Source: Wolfiporia cocos (Eukaryota; Basidiomycota; Agaricomycetes; Polyporales; Phaeolaceae). Taken from it: a stretch of DNA of 64,000 bases. Positions 34,313 to 46,953 of this stretch are shown here, one piece after another (the stretch's first letter is position 1; every line of letters begins with the position of its first letter). The notes beneath the pieces were generated by a model. The model was not told the origin of the DNA. It saw only the letters and a list, made by a program, of their open reading frames with translations, and did no database searches. A program made the translations under genes and the position numbers. The DNA is taken from positions 1,674,001-1,738,000 of the forward strand of contig JACCLO010000005.1 in the NCBI GenBank assembly GCA_029448655.1, read 5' to 3'.

Positions 34313-34859
34313 ATGGAAGACATCAACACACTTAAGCAGCTTCAACTTGCCACCATGGATTACAGACCGCGATACACTCAGCCGTTCACGTTGGCTGAAG
34401 CCGTGCGACTGGATGTTGAGACCATTACCGAAGGTCATACAATGCTGACTGATATGTCCCCTCGATTGGTGATAACCTCGTATAATCCAGAAATATCTCG
34501 CCTGCAAAATTCTCTCTCGCATTTGAAGAGAACCCAGGAGGAATTGCAGGAAGCCGCAAGCGCCACACAGGATCCTGAATTCTCCCAAGCTATTGAGGAA
34601 AATGCTCTAGTGATGTGCGTCACTCATAAGCATATGTTCGTTCGTTATGACTCGGGACTGAGTGCTGTTGCACATCTACAGAGGATCGCAAACAGAGAGA
34701 ATCAGTATGCTCCGCATGGCGTTGACTGAGAAAGGGATAGGCAGTCATTACGAGATTGCTGAGCCTAGCAGGCAGATTGGAGTAACCGAAGCGCAACGTG
34801 CGCAAGATTCGCAGTCACCCCAGCAAGCTACGCTTTCTGAGGATGGAGTATTCTTGTAA
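34313..34859 (+). CDS. Tma17/Adc17-like chaperone (tentative)
   Basis: Small helical protein resembling yeast Tma17 (Adc17), which aids assembly of the proteasome regulatory particle and associates with ribosomes. Exons are 34313-34614 and 34682-34859, joined in frame (VI then GSQTERI). The product is about 159 residues. Two predicted coiled-coil helices are visible: ISRLQNSLSHLKRTQEELQE and, after PEFSQAIEENALVI, TERISMLRMALTEKGI. The tail (SRQIGVTEAQ...SEDGVFL) is polar. The assignment rests on the ISRLQNSLSHL pattern and helix spacing; similarity is modest, so another small prefoldin-like protein is possible. Confidence 0.5.
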
Positions 34860-35135
34860 CCCGATTCACTTATGAATCTGTCGAGTTTGAGGCATCCCAT
34901 ATCTTTCTATATGATTTGTCGCTCGCCATGGAAACCCACTCCTTTCTACGAAAGCTGTGACAGCGACAGCCAGACGCTCCATGACATTGTTCAAGAATAC
35001 ATGAATACAAGGGGGCAACTTTCAAAACATGCAGTCACATTGCCATAGGCCAGACACTTGTGAAGGATCAGAGAATCGCCGGAACTTTTTGCCCAGATTG
35101 CCAGATTCGTGGTTTCAAGCACAGGCAGGATCTAG

Positions 35136-38100
35136 CTAACGCCTTCTGCGTGACTTAGTGCTTTTTGGAGCGACTTGATTGGTAGGCTGTGGTGTGTCAG
35201 TATACCACAACACATCCTCGTCCAATAAACAAATAATGGGAACCCACCTTGTCTGGAAGATCGGATATCACCTCCTGTTCATTGACCTTATGAGAGGTGG
35301 CTCGCTGCAGCATGAAGGTATTGCTGGCTGGCATAATACACAAGGAGGCGACACGTACCGATCGTTTCGCAGGACGTGGGGCGTTCATTACCTCAGCATT
35401 TGTCAACGGTGAACTCATCTTGTCCCTCTTGCCAAGGATTGTTGCCAGAGGTAAGCGACTAGTAGGCATATCATCGAAGTCGAGGATTTCGTCTGAAGAG
35501 TCCCTGGCAAGTCTGCCGAATACGGGCTTGGCTCGAGCTGTTCCTCTCATGGGTTCGGGCAACACAGGGTTAGAAGGAGTCTTAGGAACGGAAGGTGTGG
35601 CTGCATTCGGAACAGCGGTTGATATCTCCTGCTCTGGTGTGGCCTGGGCTAGCGCCACAGGCAATGTTGGCTTAAGGCGACCGGCTGGACGCGACGGAGC
35701 AGGCGTCGGTTTGGCCGTAACTGTGTTGTCTTCATTGGTTGACTGACATACACACCATGAGTAACGTGGCAAATAAACCATATTAGACATACAGGTGCGT
35801 CTCTGTCTGGCGCTTGCGAACCAGGGGCAGCGGGAGAGCTACTCATGTCAGAAGACATCCATGAGGCAGGGTTGATCATTGATTTATTCTCGGCCATAGC
35901 AGTATTGGCGGAAGCGGGTACAACCTTGGGTTTTGCCTGATATCTACTTGTATGATGCGTAAACTAACTGAGTGTGGTCACGCACCTGACTTTGGAGATG
36001 CTTAGAAAGAGTGGCCTCTAGGAGATGATTCTTCGCACGTAGTTCTTTCACAACGTTGTCGCGCTAACATTCTCAGCCGAGGTTCTGCACTGATCGGAGA
36101 ATCCCTCGTGTACTTACTCTACGCAGTTCGTTGCCCTTCGCGATCAGTTCCTTCTCGTGAATGGCTTTTGATGTCTGTACCAAGTTGTTCACGAAGGCCT
36201 TTTCCTCTTCACTCTGTGTGGTCGTAAGTAGCATCCGCAGAATGAGCTGTCGTACATTTCATCCAAGCTTACCAAATCGCCGTTTCTGTACCGACTCTCA
36301 ATGGTCCTTGCTCGCTCGGATAACCGGCAATTATCCGTTTCAAGTGTCTTGACCTCTACTTTGAGTGAACTGATCTCTTCTATGTGAGCAGGTGATGGCA
36401 TCTTAGCCACGTCCAACTGTTCCCGGACATTCTGCATTTCTGTAGTCAGGGATGATAGCTGATCGTGCAGGGACTGAACCAAAACACGCGAGCTCTGTAG
36501 TTCGGACTCAGTGCGGTCGGCCCGCTTTCTTTCAGAGTCTAGCAGCGCTTGGTGTGATTGCTGCTGATCGCCAAGCTTGGTCTCATAGTCTCCCTTCAAG
36601 GTCGCAGTGTCTCCTTCCAGTCGTCTGGTTTGCAGTTCCAGGTAGTCAATCTTCGAGTGCAAGCTCGCGTTTTGTTCCTTCAACACCGCAATTTGACAGG
36701 TGAACTTGCCGGTTGCGGCCTCAAGATCTCGCTGAATCCGCGTAAACATTGTAGCACGGGGGAAACGATATGAACATACCGCGAATGTTGCCTCTGACGC
36801 GACCAGGCGTTCCTGACAAAGGATCCGGAAATGCAGAGCACGCATAAAGACAGAACAGTACCTGCAGATCTCCGTTGGATTCCCTGGTGATCCTGAGCGT
36901 CACGCTCTGGTCTTCGAAGCGTTCTTCAAGTGCCTGTCAGCAGCATCAGCAGTCATCACATCCAAATGCGATGCGCGGGCCACCTGATAGCGGCGATTGG
37001 CATCACGTAAACTACAGGCAAGCGTCAGACCCAGGTGCAAGAATACAGGCCAGCTCAACGCACTTCTCATTTAGCGAATCAGAATGTTTCTTCTCCTCCT
37101 TGACGCTACTTTCAAGAACTTCTATGCTCTGTCGAAGCGTGGCAATCTCTGTCGTGTGCTGCTTTTCGTGTTCATGCGCAGTGTCTTCTCGGATTCGATA
37201 AGCCTGGAGATCCTCACGCATTTGCTGAGCCTGAGCATTTGCCTGCTGCAGATGCGTGTCCAACTCGTCGATCCTGACAAGTGAAATTGTCAGGCTTTAT
37301 ATCACGTATATGAGATTCCACATTGACCTGGTCTTAAGCTCCGTTAAGTTGTCATTTTTAGCGGAAACGGTCACTTCCAGCGCGCGGATCATTAACTCCT
37401 TGTCGTGCAGTTGCGCTCGTAGTACATTCAGTCTACAGGGCAGTTCAGATGACCCGATATAGACGCTGCTCATGTAAGGACTTACTCCTGCGCGGTGGAT
37501 TGCAATGAAGTTATAGTAGTATCCTGTTCTTCAATCTTCCTAGTGAGCGACGCGTTGCTGACGAAGCGGATGAGTACCAAGCGGAAATAACAGTAAGAAG
37601 TCGTCAGCAAACAAACCTTAGCCGGAGCTCTCTCAGCATTGCCAGTTCGGCGTCTTTCTCCGTAATCGCAGCTTCCAGCCTCCCTATTCTGTGCAACGAA
37701 GCCTTATAAGCTATCGTGACAATTGGGATGACTCGACACGCACTGCTCCTTGAAGACCAAGACCTGTGCCTCCGTCTCTGCTGCTGTAGAAAGAATATCA
37801 TATAACTCGCTTTGCTGCTTCTTCATGGCATTTGCAAGTTCAGTGTATTGGTTCCCTGGAACGCTGATCAATGCCATTACCTACTGTTAGCACGTGAGGC
37901 ATTTACCGGTATCTGTTAAACTACTTGTAGACGCCAGCAGGGCTTTCCGATCTACTGCTTGGTTTTCTTCTAGTTCCATTATGCGGCTTTGTGCGTCGAC
38001 GAGTTCGGAGCCGACTGATTGAAGACGCTCTCTTAGCATATCAGCGACTTGATGACCTATATCGCGAGTGTTCAGCGTTATGGAGGATAGCCATGCAACT

Positions 38101-39427
38101 GTACTGACTTTTATCGCAGTCGAGCTCCAGCTCAGCGATGATGGCTTTGGCATCCGATCCCTTGGCAAACTGACCATTCTCGTCCAGAAGCGGTTCGATG
38201 TCTATATAAATGAGAGGGAAATAAGAAAGGAGAAGGGCATAAAAACTGACGCACTGTTCATGGCTTCTGCCACGGTTACGCGGAGTGCCTGTAGTTCTGG
38301 TAGGGAGCTGCGCGCTTGAGCGACTACGTCGAAGGATGTTTCCGATTGAGCTTTGAGCTCCTTCATGACGGTCTCTAAGCCGGTCATACTTTACAATCGA
38401 CTCAGCGCGATAATAGCCACAAAAGGGGAAAAACACTAGTACGTCTGAGAGCTCTTCTCGAGACTACGTTTGGTAGCATCCTTGACCGCCTTGAGACGCG
38501 CGAGTGCTTCCTTTTTCTCGTCCTTCAGCGCAGTGATTTGGGATTGCAGAAATGATATTTCTCGTCGCTGTAACGGAGTTGTGGAGGTTTTGTGTAGGAT
38601 GTGAGGATCGCGTACCTGCTCCTCGACCTCAAATTTAGCATTCCTTAGGTCAGATGCTCCGCGCATCATGATAGCTGAAATGTCGTCATCGTGTCTTCCT
38701 ATTACAGAGCTTACTACGGATGCACTCCGAGAGTACGCTGGGGGCGCGAGCCCATGCAGAGATACGACCTCTGATGGACCCAGAGGTGCGACACCGGAAA
38801 GATTACGTAATTGGTGCGTAGGCTCTACATCACTGAATTGCTGGCCCAGACGGTTGGAGGTGCGTTCCGTCAGACCCTCCCCAAGTCCTGAACACAGTAA
38901 ATCGCGTCGAGATGCGCATATATACTCAAAAACTTACTGTCATCTGACCTGACATAGAGCTCTTCGAGCGACTTCTTGGGTCTGTCAGATTCTACCCTGT
39001 CAGGATTCGAGATACGTTGAATGTTGCTCAGAAGGTGTGTTTCGTTCTCCTTTCCTTGTTCCCTACGAGCTGTTGTAGCTGGTGGATGGTGCATCGTCTT
39101 GTTTCGCTGAAGGGAGAACATTGGAAGCGACGGGCTCTCTGTGCGAGGCGACGACGATCTTGCACCCAAGATCAATCGACTTCGTTGAGATTCTACATGA
39201 CGGGCTCGTTGCACTGGATCCAAATCCGGACGTGAAAGCAGCATGGGCATGTTGCCTCCGTCGGTTGGTATCCCGCTACAGGCTATGTCTCCTGATTCAT
39301 CAAGGCGTATTTGGTGATTGGAATTGGTTATATGCGCGGACATTTCGCGGGGCTTGAACTGAGATTTACTACGACTTGCGCTGGACGATCGCGAGAATAT
39401 CGACGAAGAGAACGACTCTTCGGACAT
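35136..39427 (-). CDS. Large coiled-coil protein of unknown function
   Basis: I cannot name the family. Starting MSEESFSSSIFSRSSSASRS, a Ser-rich head (about 200 residues, with EVVSLHGLAPP and VVSSVIGRHDDDISAIM) leads into many short exons encoding heptad-rich helix. Examples are SFLQSQITALKDEKKEALAR, GSELVDAQSRIMELEENQAV, ESELQSSRVLVQSLHDQLSS and KVEVKTLETDNCRLSERART. A globular or disordered tail has VFGRLARDSSDEILDFDDMP, and the last exon is basic (KSTKSRRR, stop at 35136). I estimate 900-1000 residues and 15 or more introns. The layout resembles structural proteins of kinetochore, spindle pole or synaptonemal complex, but no specific motif supports a choice. It is divergent from the BTB gene (377 bp apart). 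Confidence 0.6.
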
Positions 39428-39804
39428 TACATCAACTCAGACTGAAGCCTGAAGGTCAACAGGGCCTATGTAGAGCTCAAAAAGAGAGCAAGTATAAGGT
39501 GCCGGCAAATAGAGGTGAAAGGCGCGGCTGGTCACTAGACAAGAATAAAGCGAGGACCCGGCGGCTATTGCGAACGCGTCTTGACGCGCTCACGTGCTCG
39601 CGGTACCGACTGCACCCCACTGTGGGCGGCCCCCACTGCCGCCAGAACCAGAATTCAGAGTCACGCTGCGCTGCGACGCAGTGGCGTGAGCTTAGATCAT
39701 GTTATCCGTCCACGCACCTTGTGTATATCTCTCATCGGCTCAGTGGTTAGCTGATACGACGACCCACCCTTTTCTTACCTGCAATAACACGGCTCACCGC
39801 AACG
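39428..39804. promoter_or_regulatory. Shared intergenic region, coiled-coil / BTB genes
   Basis: 377 bp lie between divergent start codons. No specific regulatory site was recognised. Confidence 0.4.
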
Positions 39805-40768
39805 ATGTCCGAGAGGAGGAATGCCACCATTAATACAGCGATTGCCAATGGACAACCTCCTCCGCAATACTTTCACGGTCACGGTCGCAAATTCCCGGAA
39901 TTTCGTCCTCCTTCAGTTTGCAAAGACGCGGGCCAGTCTAGAGAGAAGCTAGAAACTACTACATTGACGGGTCAGAAACATCATCAGGAGTTCTACTTTG
40001 AGGATGGGAATGTAGTAATCCTGGTACGCAACACGATGATTCTTGAGCGATTGACTCTGCTAAGATTGGATTGCTCAAGGTGGAGGACACACTGTACAAG
40101 CTGTACCGCTCTCTTCTGGAGAAGTACTCTACTGTATTCCATGAGATGTGGGCCATGCCGCCGCCTCCGGAGTCGACAGAGGGCACCACGGACGACGACC
40201 CAATCGTCCTGCATGGTATATCAGTAGCTGACTTCAACATCTTCCTTCAATTGCTTTATCCATCGTAAGTATATTCGCTTCACGATGATTTGTAGCATAT
40301 TAACAAGCCACGTGTGCGGCACAAAGCGTACAGAGATCCTTTGAAGCGACCACAGATGAGGACTGGATGTCAAGCTGCAATCAGGGTAACAGGTGGGGTG
40401 TTACCACACTGCCATCTGCTACTGCGGACAAGCTCAAGGCTCTGCCAATGAACCCTGTTACTCGGATTGTACTATGGGCACAATTTGGCCTTGACCGTAA
40501 CGCTCTCGTCCCAGCGTACTCGGCGCTGATTGCGCGTCCTCAGTCCCTCACCGCCGAGGAAGCATACAAGATAGGTATCAATGATGTTGCTAAATTGACG
40601 GAGGCGCGCAATATGCTGCATGCGATAGAGCAAGAGCCTGCGCGACGTCCTGGTCACGTTCATGCTGCAGTGATGCATCACTCCAACAATCCTTCCATAC
40701 GTAACTACAGGATTCTAGCAATCGTTAAAAGAGTATTTGGAATACCACAAGAGCCCCATGTTAGATGA
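39805..40768 (+). CDS. BTB/POZ domain protein
   Basis: Member of the large family of agaricomycete BTB proteins, some of which act as adaptors in ubiquitin ligases; the role of this one is unknown. After a Pro-rich N terminus (ANGQPPPQYFHGHG) the BTB fold is visible as HQEFYFEDGNVVILIGLLKV, LYKLYRSLLEKYSTVFHEMW, DDDPIVLHGISVADFNIFLQ and LLYPS. The C-terminal part (LKALPMNPVTRIVLWAQFGL, PAYSALIARPQSLTAEEAYK) is typical of the basidiomycete family. One intron joins VVIL to IGLLK and another follows YPS. The length is about 280 residues. No nuclear signal or DNA-binding domain was seen. Confidence 0.8.
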
Positions 40769-41132
40769 AGCTAGAGCTAGTCATAATGCAGGCAGTTCGC
40801 TCACGTTCGCAGCCGGTTCAGATGTTCTTGATTTTATGCCAGTCGTATATAGCTGATGCGTTGGGGATTTGGTCAGATGATGTAATACGTACGTTGTTTG
40901 TTTGCCTACATATTCACACCATGTGTACAGTATCACAAGTCGAGAGAGAGAGAACTGGTGTAACGTTCCCATCTACAACAGTTGCCAAGTATGGGTTTCG
41001 ACTTCTCCAGATCTTGCCCGATTAGAACGTGCCTTAGGCGCGCCTCGTGGCAACCTCCCTCAACGCAGCCATAGCGACTTGACCCTGGGCGCATTCGCGC
41101 CGGCCTCGACTCTCACCATATAACGACTCGGC

Positions 41133-42800
41133 ATGAGCTCGTTGACAAGAGGACAACAGCAAGAGACTTCCCAGACGGCGCAGCGCGCTGAATTCGAGGA
41201 AGAGGAGGTACTGACCGGTGAGGGGGACGAGGCGATGGAGGAAATGGAGGAGCAAGAAGAGGGCTACAGTGCGTGTCCGTTGTTGATGTTCTTCAATTGA
41301 TCGGATCGCTTGTCCCTCTCTTCATTTTAAATTAATGTATGTACTGACCCGAATGGCCATGCATCGCGCAGGCTCGTCCACGCCGACATCGACACTAACG
41401 TGGATCAGCTGGTTCTGCTCCTTACCGGGACACGAGTACTTTTGCGAAGTTTCGGAAGAGTTCATTGAAGATGACTTCAACCTGACTGGGCTGAATGCGA
41501 TGGTGCCTTTCTGGAAGGAAGCTATGGAGATGGTTCTGGATGTGGAACCAGGTACGTTCGTTGCATCTGTGCCTGTGCGAATTCGTCACTTGTTCATGCC
41601 GCCCATGCGCTGTAGATGAAGATGCTTCTAAAATACCTGACGTCTCAATTGTCGAGGCGTCTTCTGAGCTGCTGTATGGCCTTGTCCACCAGCGGTACAT
41701 TCTCACCCGCGTGGGTCTGCAAGCAATGGTAATTGCCGCCACTCGCGTCCCTGAACGCACCATTGTGAAACTAACGACTGTACAACTGATAGGTGGACAA
41801 GTACGAAGGCGGAATGTTCGGGTCGTGCCCGCGCGTGTTCTGCAACGGTTGCAATGTCGTTCCCTGTGGCCGCTCAGACCTCCCGGGCATCGACACCGTC
41901 AAGCTCTTCTGTCCAAACTGCAATGACATATATACCCCACCTAGCAGTCGATTCCAGGGAGTGGATGGTTCGTCGATGCTCCATTGTCCATCCATTGTCC
42001 TCCTTGTGTATACTGATATGTGGCACAGGTGCGTTTTTCGGAACGACTTTCGCCCACCTCTTCTTCCAAAGCTATCGCGAGCTCGCCCCTGCGCCATTCT
42101 GGCGGCCACCCACCCCTCCCAGTAGCTCCTCGATGTCGCCACGCTCGTCCAGCAGCTCTACGTCCGGTCACAATGTCGTGAACCCCAACCCACACGGGGG
42201 CCAGAAGCGCGCCGCCGGCAAGGTATACGTGCCCAAAATATATGGCTTCAAGGTGAGTGAGCGCGCAAAGAGCGGGCCGCGGATGCAATGGATGCGGCTC
42301 CGGCCGTGGGAGCCCGAGCAGCTGGACGACGTGGACTGGAGGGGCCGCTGGATTGATGATGAGGAGGACTACGAGGATGAGGAGGATGCCGAGCAAGATC
42401 AAGACCGGCCCATGGAGGACTTTGATCCGGTGGGTTAGCCAACTAAATGCATGCGTCTTGAGATTGACTATCGGCGCAGGACCATGGCGAGGGTGACGAC
42501 GATGATGAGGAGGAAGAGGAGGAAGAGGAAACACCTGCTCCCTCTTCCGCCGCTCGTGGCAAAGCGGTGGTGCACTCTAGGCCGGCACCGACGTTGCGAT
42601 CTGAATCCCCAGATCCTCAGGCCCAGCCTCCCGCCGCTGTTGCAGCTGCAGCTGGTGTCGCTGGTGGCGTCGCCAAGCCAACTCCTTATGAGGAAGCGAT
42701 GGACTTCTTGCACAAGCACAATTTGAAGAACACCGTACCCAATGCAAAGGTCAGGGTCGTGCGGCAGTGGGCCACCCGCAGTACCGCCCAAGCCGCATAG
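41133..42800 (+). CDS. CKB1: Casein kinase 2 regulatory subunit beta
   Basis: Regulatory subunit of the CK2 tetramer, which activates and targets the kinase in nucleus and cytosol. An acidic N terminus (EFEEEEVLTGEGDEAMEEME) precedes WISWFCSLPGHEYFCEVSEE, FIEDDFNLTGLN, LLYGLVHQRYILT, a four-Cys zinc finger (CPRVFCNGC ... VKLFCPNC) that forms the beta-beta dimer, and DGAFFGTTFAHLFFQSYREL. A Ser/Pro-rich insert of about 40 residues follows, then KVYVPKIYGFKV, the usual end of the core. A long tail continues: about 60 acidic residues and a Pro/Ala-rich part ending VRVVRQWATRSTAQAA. About six introns. The long tail makes it about 390 residues against about 215 in animals. Confidence 0.93.
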
Positions 42801-43132
42801 GTACCCATTCTCATTCTCTGTGTGCTTTTGATTATGTGTGTAATGGGTGTCGATCTCTCTATTCAAGTATACGAACTCTACATTAGATGTCGACTATGTA
42901 GGTCATAACTCCATTAGATGCTCCTCTGCCGCGAAACTAGGTGATGATGCGGACTCGGGCTTGCCTACAACGAGGCAAGTAAGCGATAGTGGGAATGTTA
43001 CGTAAGCGCATCAAGAGGCAACTGTACAGGACCTAAGCCACTGCCGGAGACCGTCACGTGCTTCGAAAGGTCCTGGCAGATCCGCATACGGCGTGCACCG
43101 ACTCTACGCTCCCGCAAGACTCGTCAAGAAAA

Positions 43133-43636
43133 ATGGCCCGCTCCAGTGCGTACGCTGGTCTCTCGATGTCTGGGGCGGCTGCTGATGATGCGCTCTCTTT
43201 GGTGAATCTTTGACGGTGCTCCGAATTAGACCTCCGCTACGGCCTCAAGAAGGGTCACCCTACGACCCCCATTGACAAGACTGTCCGCCCCAGTCAGCGC
43301 AAGGGCATCCTATCCGCGCGCACCAAGTTCGTGCGCTCCATCGTGCGGGAGGTGGCGGGCTTCTCGCCGTACGAGCGTCGCATTATGGAGCTGTTGAGGA
43401 ACAGCAAGGTGCGCCCGCTCTTGGTCTCATGATGCACCTTTCGCTTAGACAACATGTTTCCATCACTCAGGACAAGAAGGCGAGGAAGCTGACGAAGAAG
43501 CGGGTACGTTTCGTGTTAGTCTGTGGCAGCGCTCAGAGGACTCATAGTGGCACAGCTCGGCACGCTTCTGCGCTCGAAGCGCAAGCTGGAGGAGCTCAGC
43601 ACGATCATCCAGGAGAGCAGGAGGACAGGCCACTAA
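43133..43636 (+). CDS. RPL36: 60S ribosomal protein eL36
   Basis: Ribosomal large-subunit protein. Exons are 43133-43145, 43230-43408, 43471-43503 and 43556-43636, which sum to 306 nt, or 101 residues plus stop. The first coding exon has only 13 nt (MARS and part of the next codon), as in many fungal ribosomal protein genes. Diagnostic segments are [55 protein letters not shown] and [20 protein letters not shown]. The start context AAAATGG is strong. No introns break a conserved motif. Confidence 0.95.
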
Positions 43637-44109
43637 GCGTGGACTGGTCGGGCGGTCACGACCTGTCTTTTACGGTTCTGTTCATCATTCGGCGTCGGCT
43701 CGATTCTCTCATGCTGCTATGCGCCCGCTGTACTCTATGCATTTATTGGTGCACCATGCAACGTCCCGCCGCGGAGCTGGTCCGGGTCGGCTTTCGTCGT
43801 CCACTGCTGCATTCGCCGATATTCGGCGTGGTTGTGATTGCGCGTTGCTACGTGACGGATCTGAACAGACAAAGAATAGTGATCTGATGACCCGAGTGCC
43901 GTCCCGACCGAAGCCGACGTGGTATGCACCAGAGTGAGAGCAACGGGCACTCCCGTTGCGCACTCGTGCGAGCGAGGCGGGCCTCGGGCAGATGACGGCG
44001 AACGCCAGCGTGCCGAGGTCAGCGAGCTTGCACAGGCACGAGCCGAGCGCCGCGTCACGCCTCCTTGGTTGGTCATGGGCGTCACGTAAGAGATGCCGCT
44101 GGGTAAGAA
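43637..44109. other. Intergenic stretch, eL36 to VTT protein
   Basis: About 470 bp. The minus strand is open over 43735-44223, but that frame has no known motif and overlaps the next gene's start; I see nothing else here. Confidence 0.4.
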
Positions 44110-45696
44110 ATGGCCGGGTGTGTGAAATCTGCTCGCCTCACGTTCAGCCGCTTCCTCATCAGCCCTTCGCCTACTCAGCCTCCGCTGATGGCGTCTCTCG
44201 CCCCTCCTCCTCCTAACCGTCACCGTGCAAGCTCGACAAATGTGCGCCCGCCCCTGACCCTCAGCTCTCTGGGTTCGCGCCGCAGGTCCAACTCTCTGCT
44301 GGTCTTACCCCCGCCCACGCCCTCCCCCGTCAACACTCCCCCCATGACGCCCTCCGAGCAGTCGCCCCCGCCGCTGTCCTTCTCGGCGCTGCCGCCGGAT
44401 GTGCCAAAGCAGAGCTCCAGGGATTCACGGCTGGCAAGCATACTTTCTCGCTGTCTGCAGCTCCTCCACTTCACACAACAGCACGATGACCCCTCCACCC
44501 CCTCATCGCCGCGTCTCAGTCGTACCAGTTCCGACTCTACGCTACTGCCCTTGTCTGCCTCGCCGACGCAGACAACATTCGTCGACGCCTTCCCCGACCC
44601 ACCGTCATCACAGCGATGGCTATTGCGCGCACCGCCATCTGTACGTATCGTGGTTGCTCGTGTGCACAGGTACTCACCCTCATTCTTTGTTCCCAGGTGC
44701 ACACTCCCGTATTATTCGTCTTGATGCTCTTTCCGCTATCAACTGCGTTAGTTCTGTTCTGCATGTACACGCTCCCCATCACTTTGCAATGGCCGCGGAA
44801 TCTCACCGATCTTGCCAAGCTGGGTCGTGAGCTTCAGGGGTACTCACAAAGCGGACCAGGCGAGATGGCGCACGTGCTGGGTGTAATCTCCATCACCGCG
44901 GTTTGGAAACATGCTTGGTCAATACCAGGCAGTGTCATCTGGGTACGCCCTTCTTGGCACACAATCTCCTCTTCGCACGTTCACATAGTTTGCGCAGAAT
45001 GTGCTGGCCGGAGCTCTCATATCTCCAGCGTATGCCACGATCCTATTCACTGTGCTCACGACAATCGGGTCCATCATCGCAAGTCTCCTTGCCATGCCAA
45101 TAGCACCATTCATTACTCAGCTATTCCCTCGCGCACTGGACCTTACCCGCTCCGCGATCGAAGGCGACTCGAGCTCGGCTGCATCGACCAGCAAACATAA
45201 GCAAGCCTGGGTCCGCCTGTCAATCCTTCGATTGATTGGAATTGTACCCTGGTCCGGGATCAATATCGCATGTGGGGTCTGCGGCGTTGCGATCTGGGAT
45301 TGCTTTTGGGGGTCCTTTGTCGGGTCCCTCCCGTGGACCGCCGTGACGTGCCAGATTGGCGACATCCTCCAGACCGTAGCATCAAATCCGTCGCCAACGC
45401 ATCAGAGTGTCCGGTCTCTTCTGACATCGCCGGAAATTCTTTTCAAGCTGGCATTTTTGTCAGTCCTCTCGCTCGCTCCCATTCTCGGGCGAGACCACTT
45501 GCGGCAATTGGTGTCGTCATCGCGGACAGCGGTGCCACCGCTGGATGCAGAACCCAAGGAGAGGATGTCGCGATGGCAGTGGGTCAAGGATTGGCAGAGC
45601 CGCATGCGCGTCTCGTCGCGCTCACGGACACGCGAACGCTTCAACAAGGAGTTGGAGGTGCTTGTTCAAGAGAAGAACCAGGCACTTCCGTTGTAG
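44110..45696 (+). CDS. Tvp38/VTT (SNARE-associated, DedA-like) membrane protein
   Basis: Polytopic membrane protein of the VTT/DedA superfamily, to which yeast Tvp38 (Golgi) and human TMEM64/TMEM41B/VMP1 belong; several have lipid-scramblase activity. A Pro/Ser-rich cytosolic head of about 180 residues precedes TM1 (FVLMLFPLSTALVLFCMYTL). TM2/3 cover VLAGALISPAYATILFTVLT and IGSIIASLLAMPIAPFI. The family signature follows as LRLIGIVPWSGINIACGV and FWGSFVGSLPWTAVTCQIGD, with a final TM (LFKLAFLSVLSLAPILG) and a basic tail. Two introns were verified or are clear. The ATG at 44110 is used; an in-frame one at 44188 (MASLAPPPP) is an alternative. Confidence 0.85.
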
Positions 45697-46953
45697 TGCC
45701 CCCGCCCCCATGGGATCAAATCGCTACGCCCATAGATACCACGACGGTGCACTCGCCTCCGCGCAGCAAGGCAACAAGTCCCGTCTCTTTTGTCTACACC
45801 CCTGTACATGCTGTGCACCAGACAGCCTCATCCGGTTCCGAGATCCCCACTGACTCGCCTACATCCATGCTCAACCCCAGTCAACCTGCTCCCTGCATTG
45901 CAGGCCCCCAACGGGCTGGCACTCACGATATGGTCCCACCGCATACCTACTCACCCACGCCTGTTGCATAATGTCCCGCGCAAGATACGCGATACGAAAC
46001 CGTCTGTGCACGTCCGCATTCCGCATGCATACCAAAGTCCGCCGTCACAGTGCCACACCTATTTATTGGCCGCGTCCCGGCCCGGTCGCTTGCTGTTCTG
46101 TGTTTGTGCTTCGCTTGGATCAGTTCCGCGTCCGAAGCTGTTGTTCACGCCGCGCGCCACGCCACGCTCGCTCGATTGGTGTGACCCTGGAAGGGTGCGG
46201 CGCGGCGCGTGCGTTCATACTTGATACTATAGTCCGTATTTCTGTCTGTTATGGCGGGTTGTTCGCTTGTGTAGCATACGGAGTAATGATCAACGCGCCC
46301 CTCCCCTGCTGCCGCTATTTGGCGCGGACGGGTGACGTTACCCATTACGTGCGGATGGAGCGCGCAACTAATCGGCGGCGGAAGCGGCTCGAACTATGTG
46401 GGGCTCACCCGCATCTCAAGAGGCGGGCGCCGACGTAACGCGTCTTGTCACATGCACGTGATGAGCATCTCACTGCGGGTCACTCTTCCCTTCTGGGTCT
46501 GGGATGTTTCCGCACTGGGGGCTCGGAATACCGAGAAGCTCGCGTTCAGACTAGGCTTGCATTCGGCCGAAGATACAATCCAATTGCGACCTTGCCTTTT
46601 CATGACGGCTCGAAGCCAGAGCCGTACCATCAACGAAGCCCTGCCTGGCCGTTTCGATTCTCCGAAGCCGAGGTGCGCTATTCAGTTCAGTGCTCACGGT
46701 ATCGAGCGTTGGCAGCGGCACATGGTTGTCAACAGGATATCTATCATTACATGCGTGAGTATAGGCAGGGGAACGGCATCTTCTGACAGAGCATCTGATA
46801 CAGCCTCTACCTGCGCAACCGTAAGTAAGATAATCACTCCAGCATGAGAATTGTCCCTCGGTGCGGGACCGAAGCAGCCGTGCACGGTAGCATTTAACCT
46901 GCCACGGCCGTCGAGATATCCCGCGCGCCCTTGATAGTTGACCCATTCCGGCC
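45697..46953. other. Intergenic stretch, VTT protein to FEX
   Basis: About 1.26 kb between two convergent genes. Frames of 144-233 residues on the plus strand overlap the VTT gene end or each other and have no recognisable motif. It presumably holds both 3' ends; no further feature was seen. Confidence 0.4.

Noticed and set aside
43735..44223. 162-residue minus-strand frame
   Set aside because: Arg-rich, motif-free, and overlaps the start of the VTT gene in antisense.
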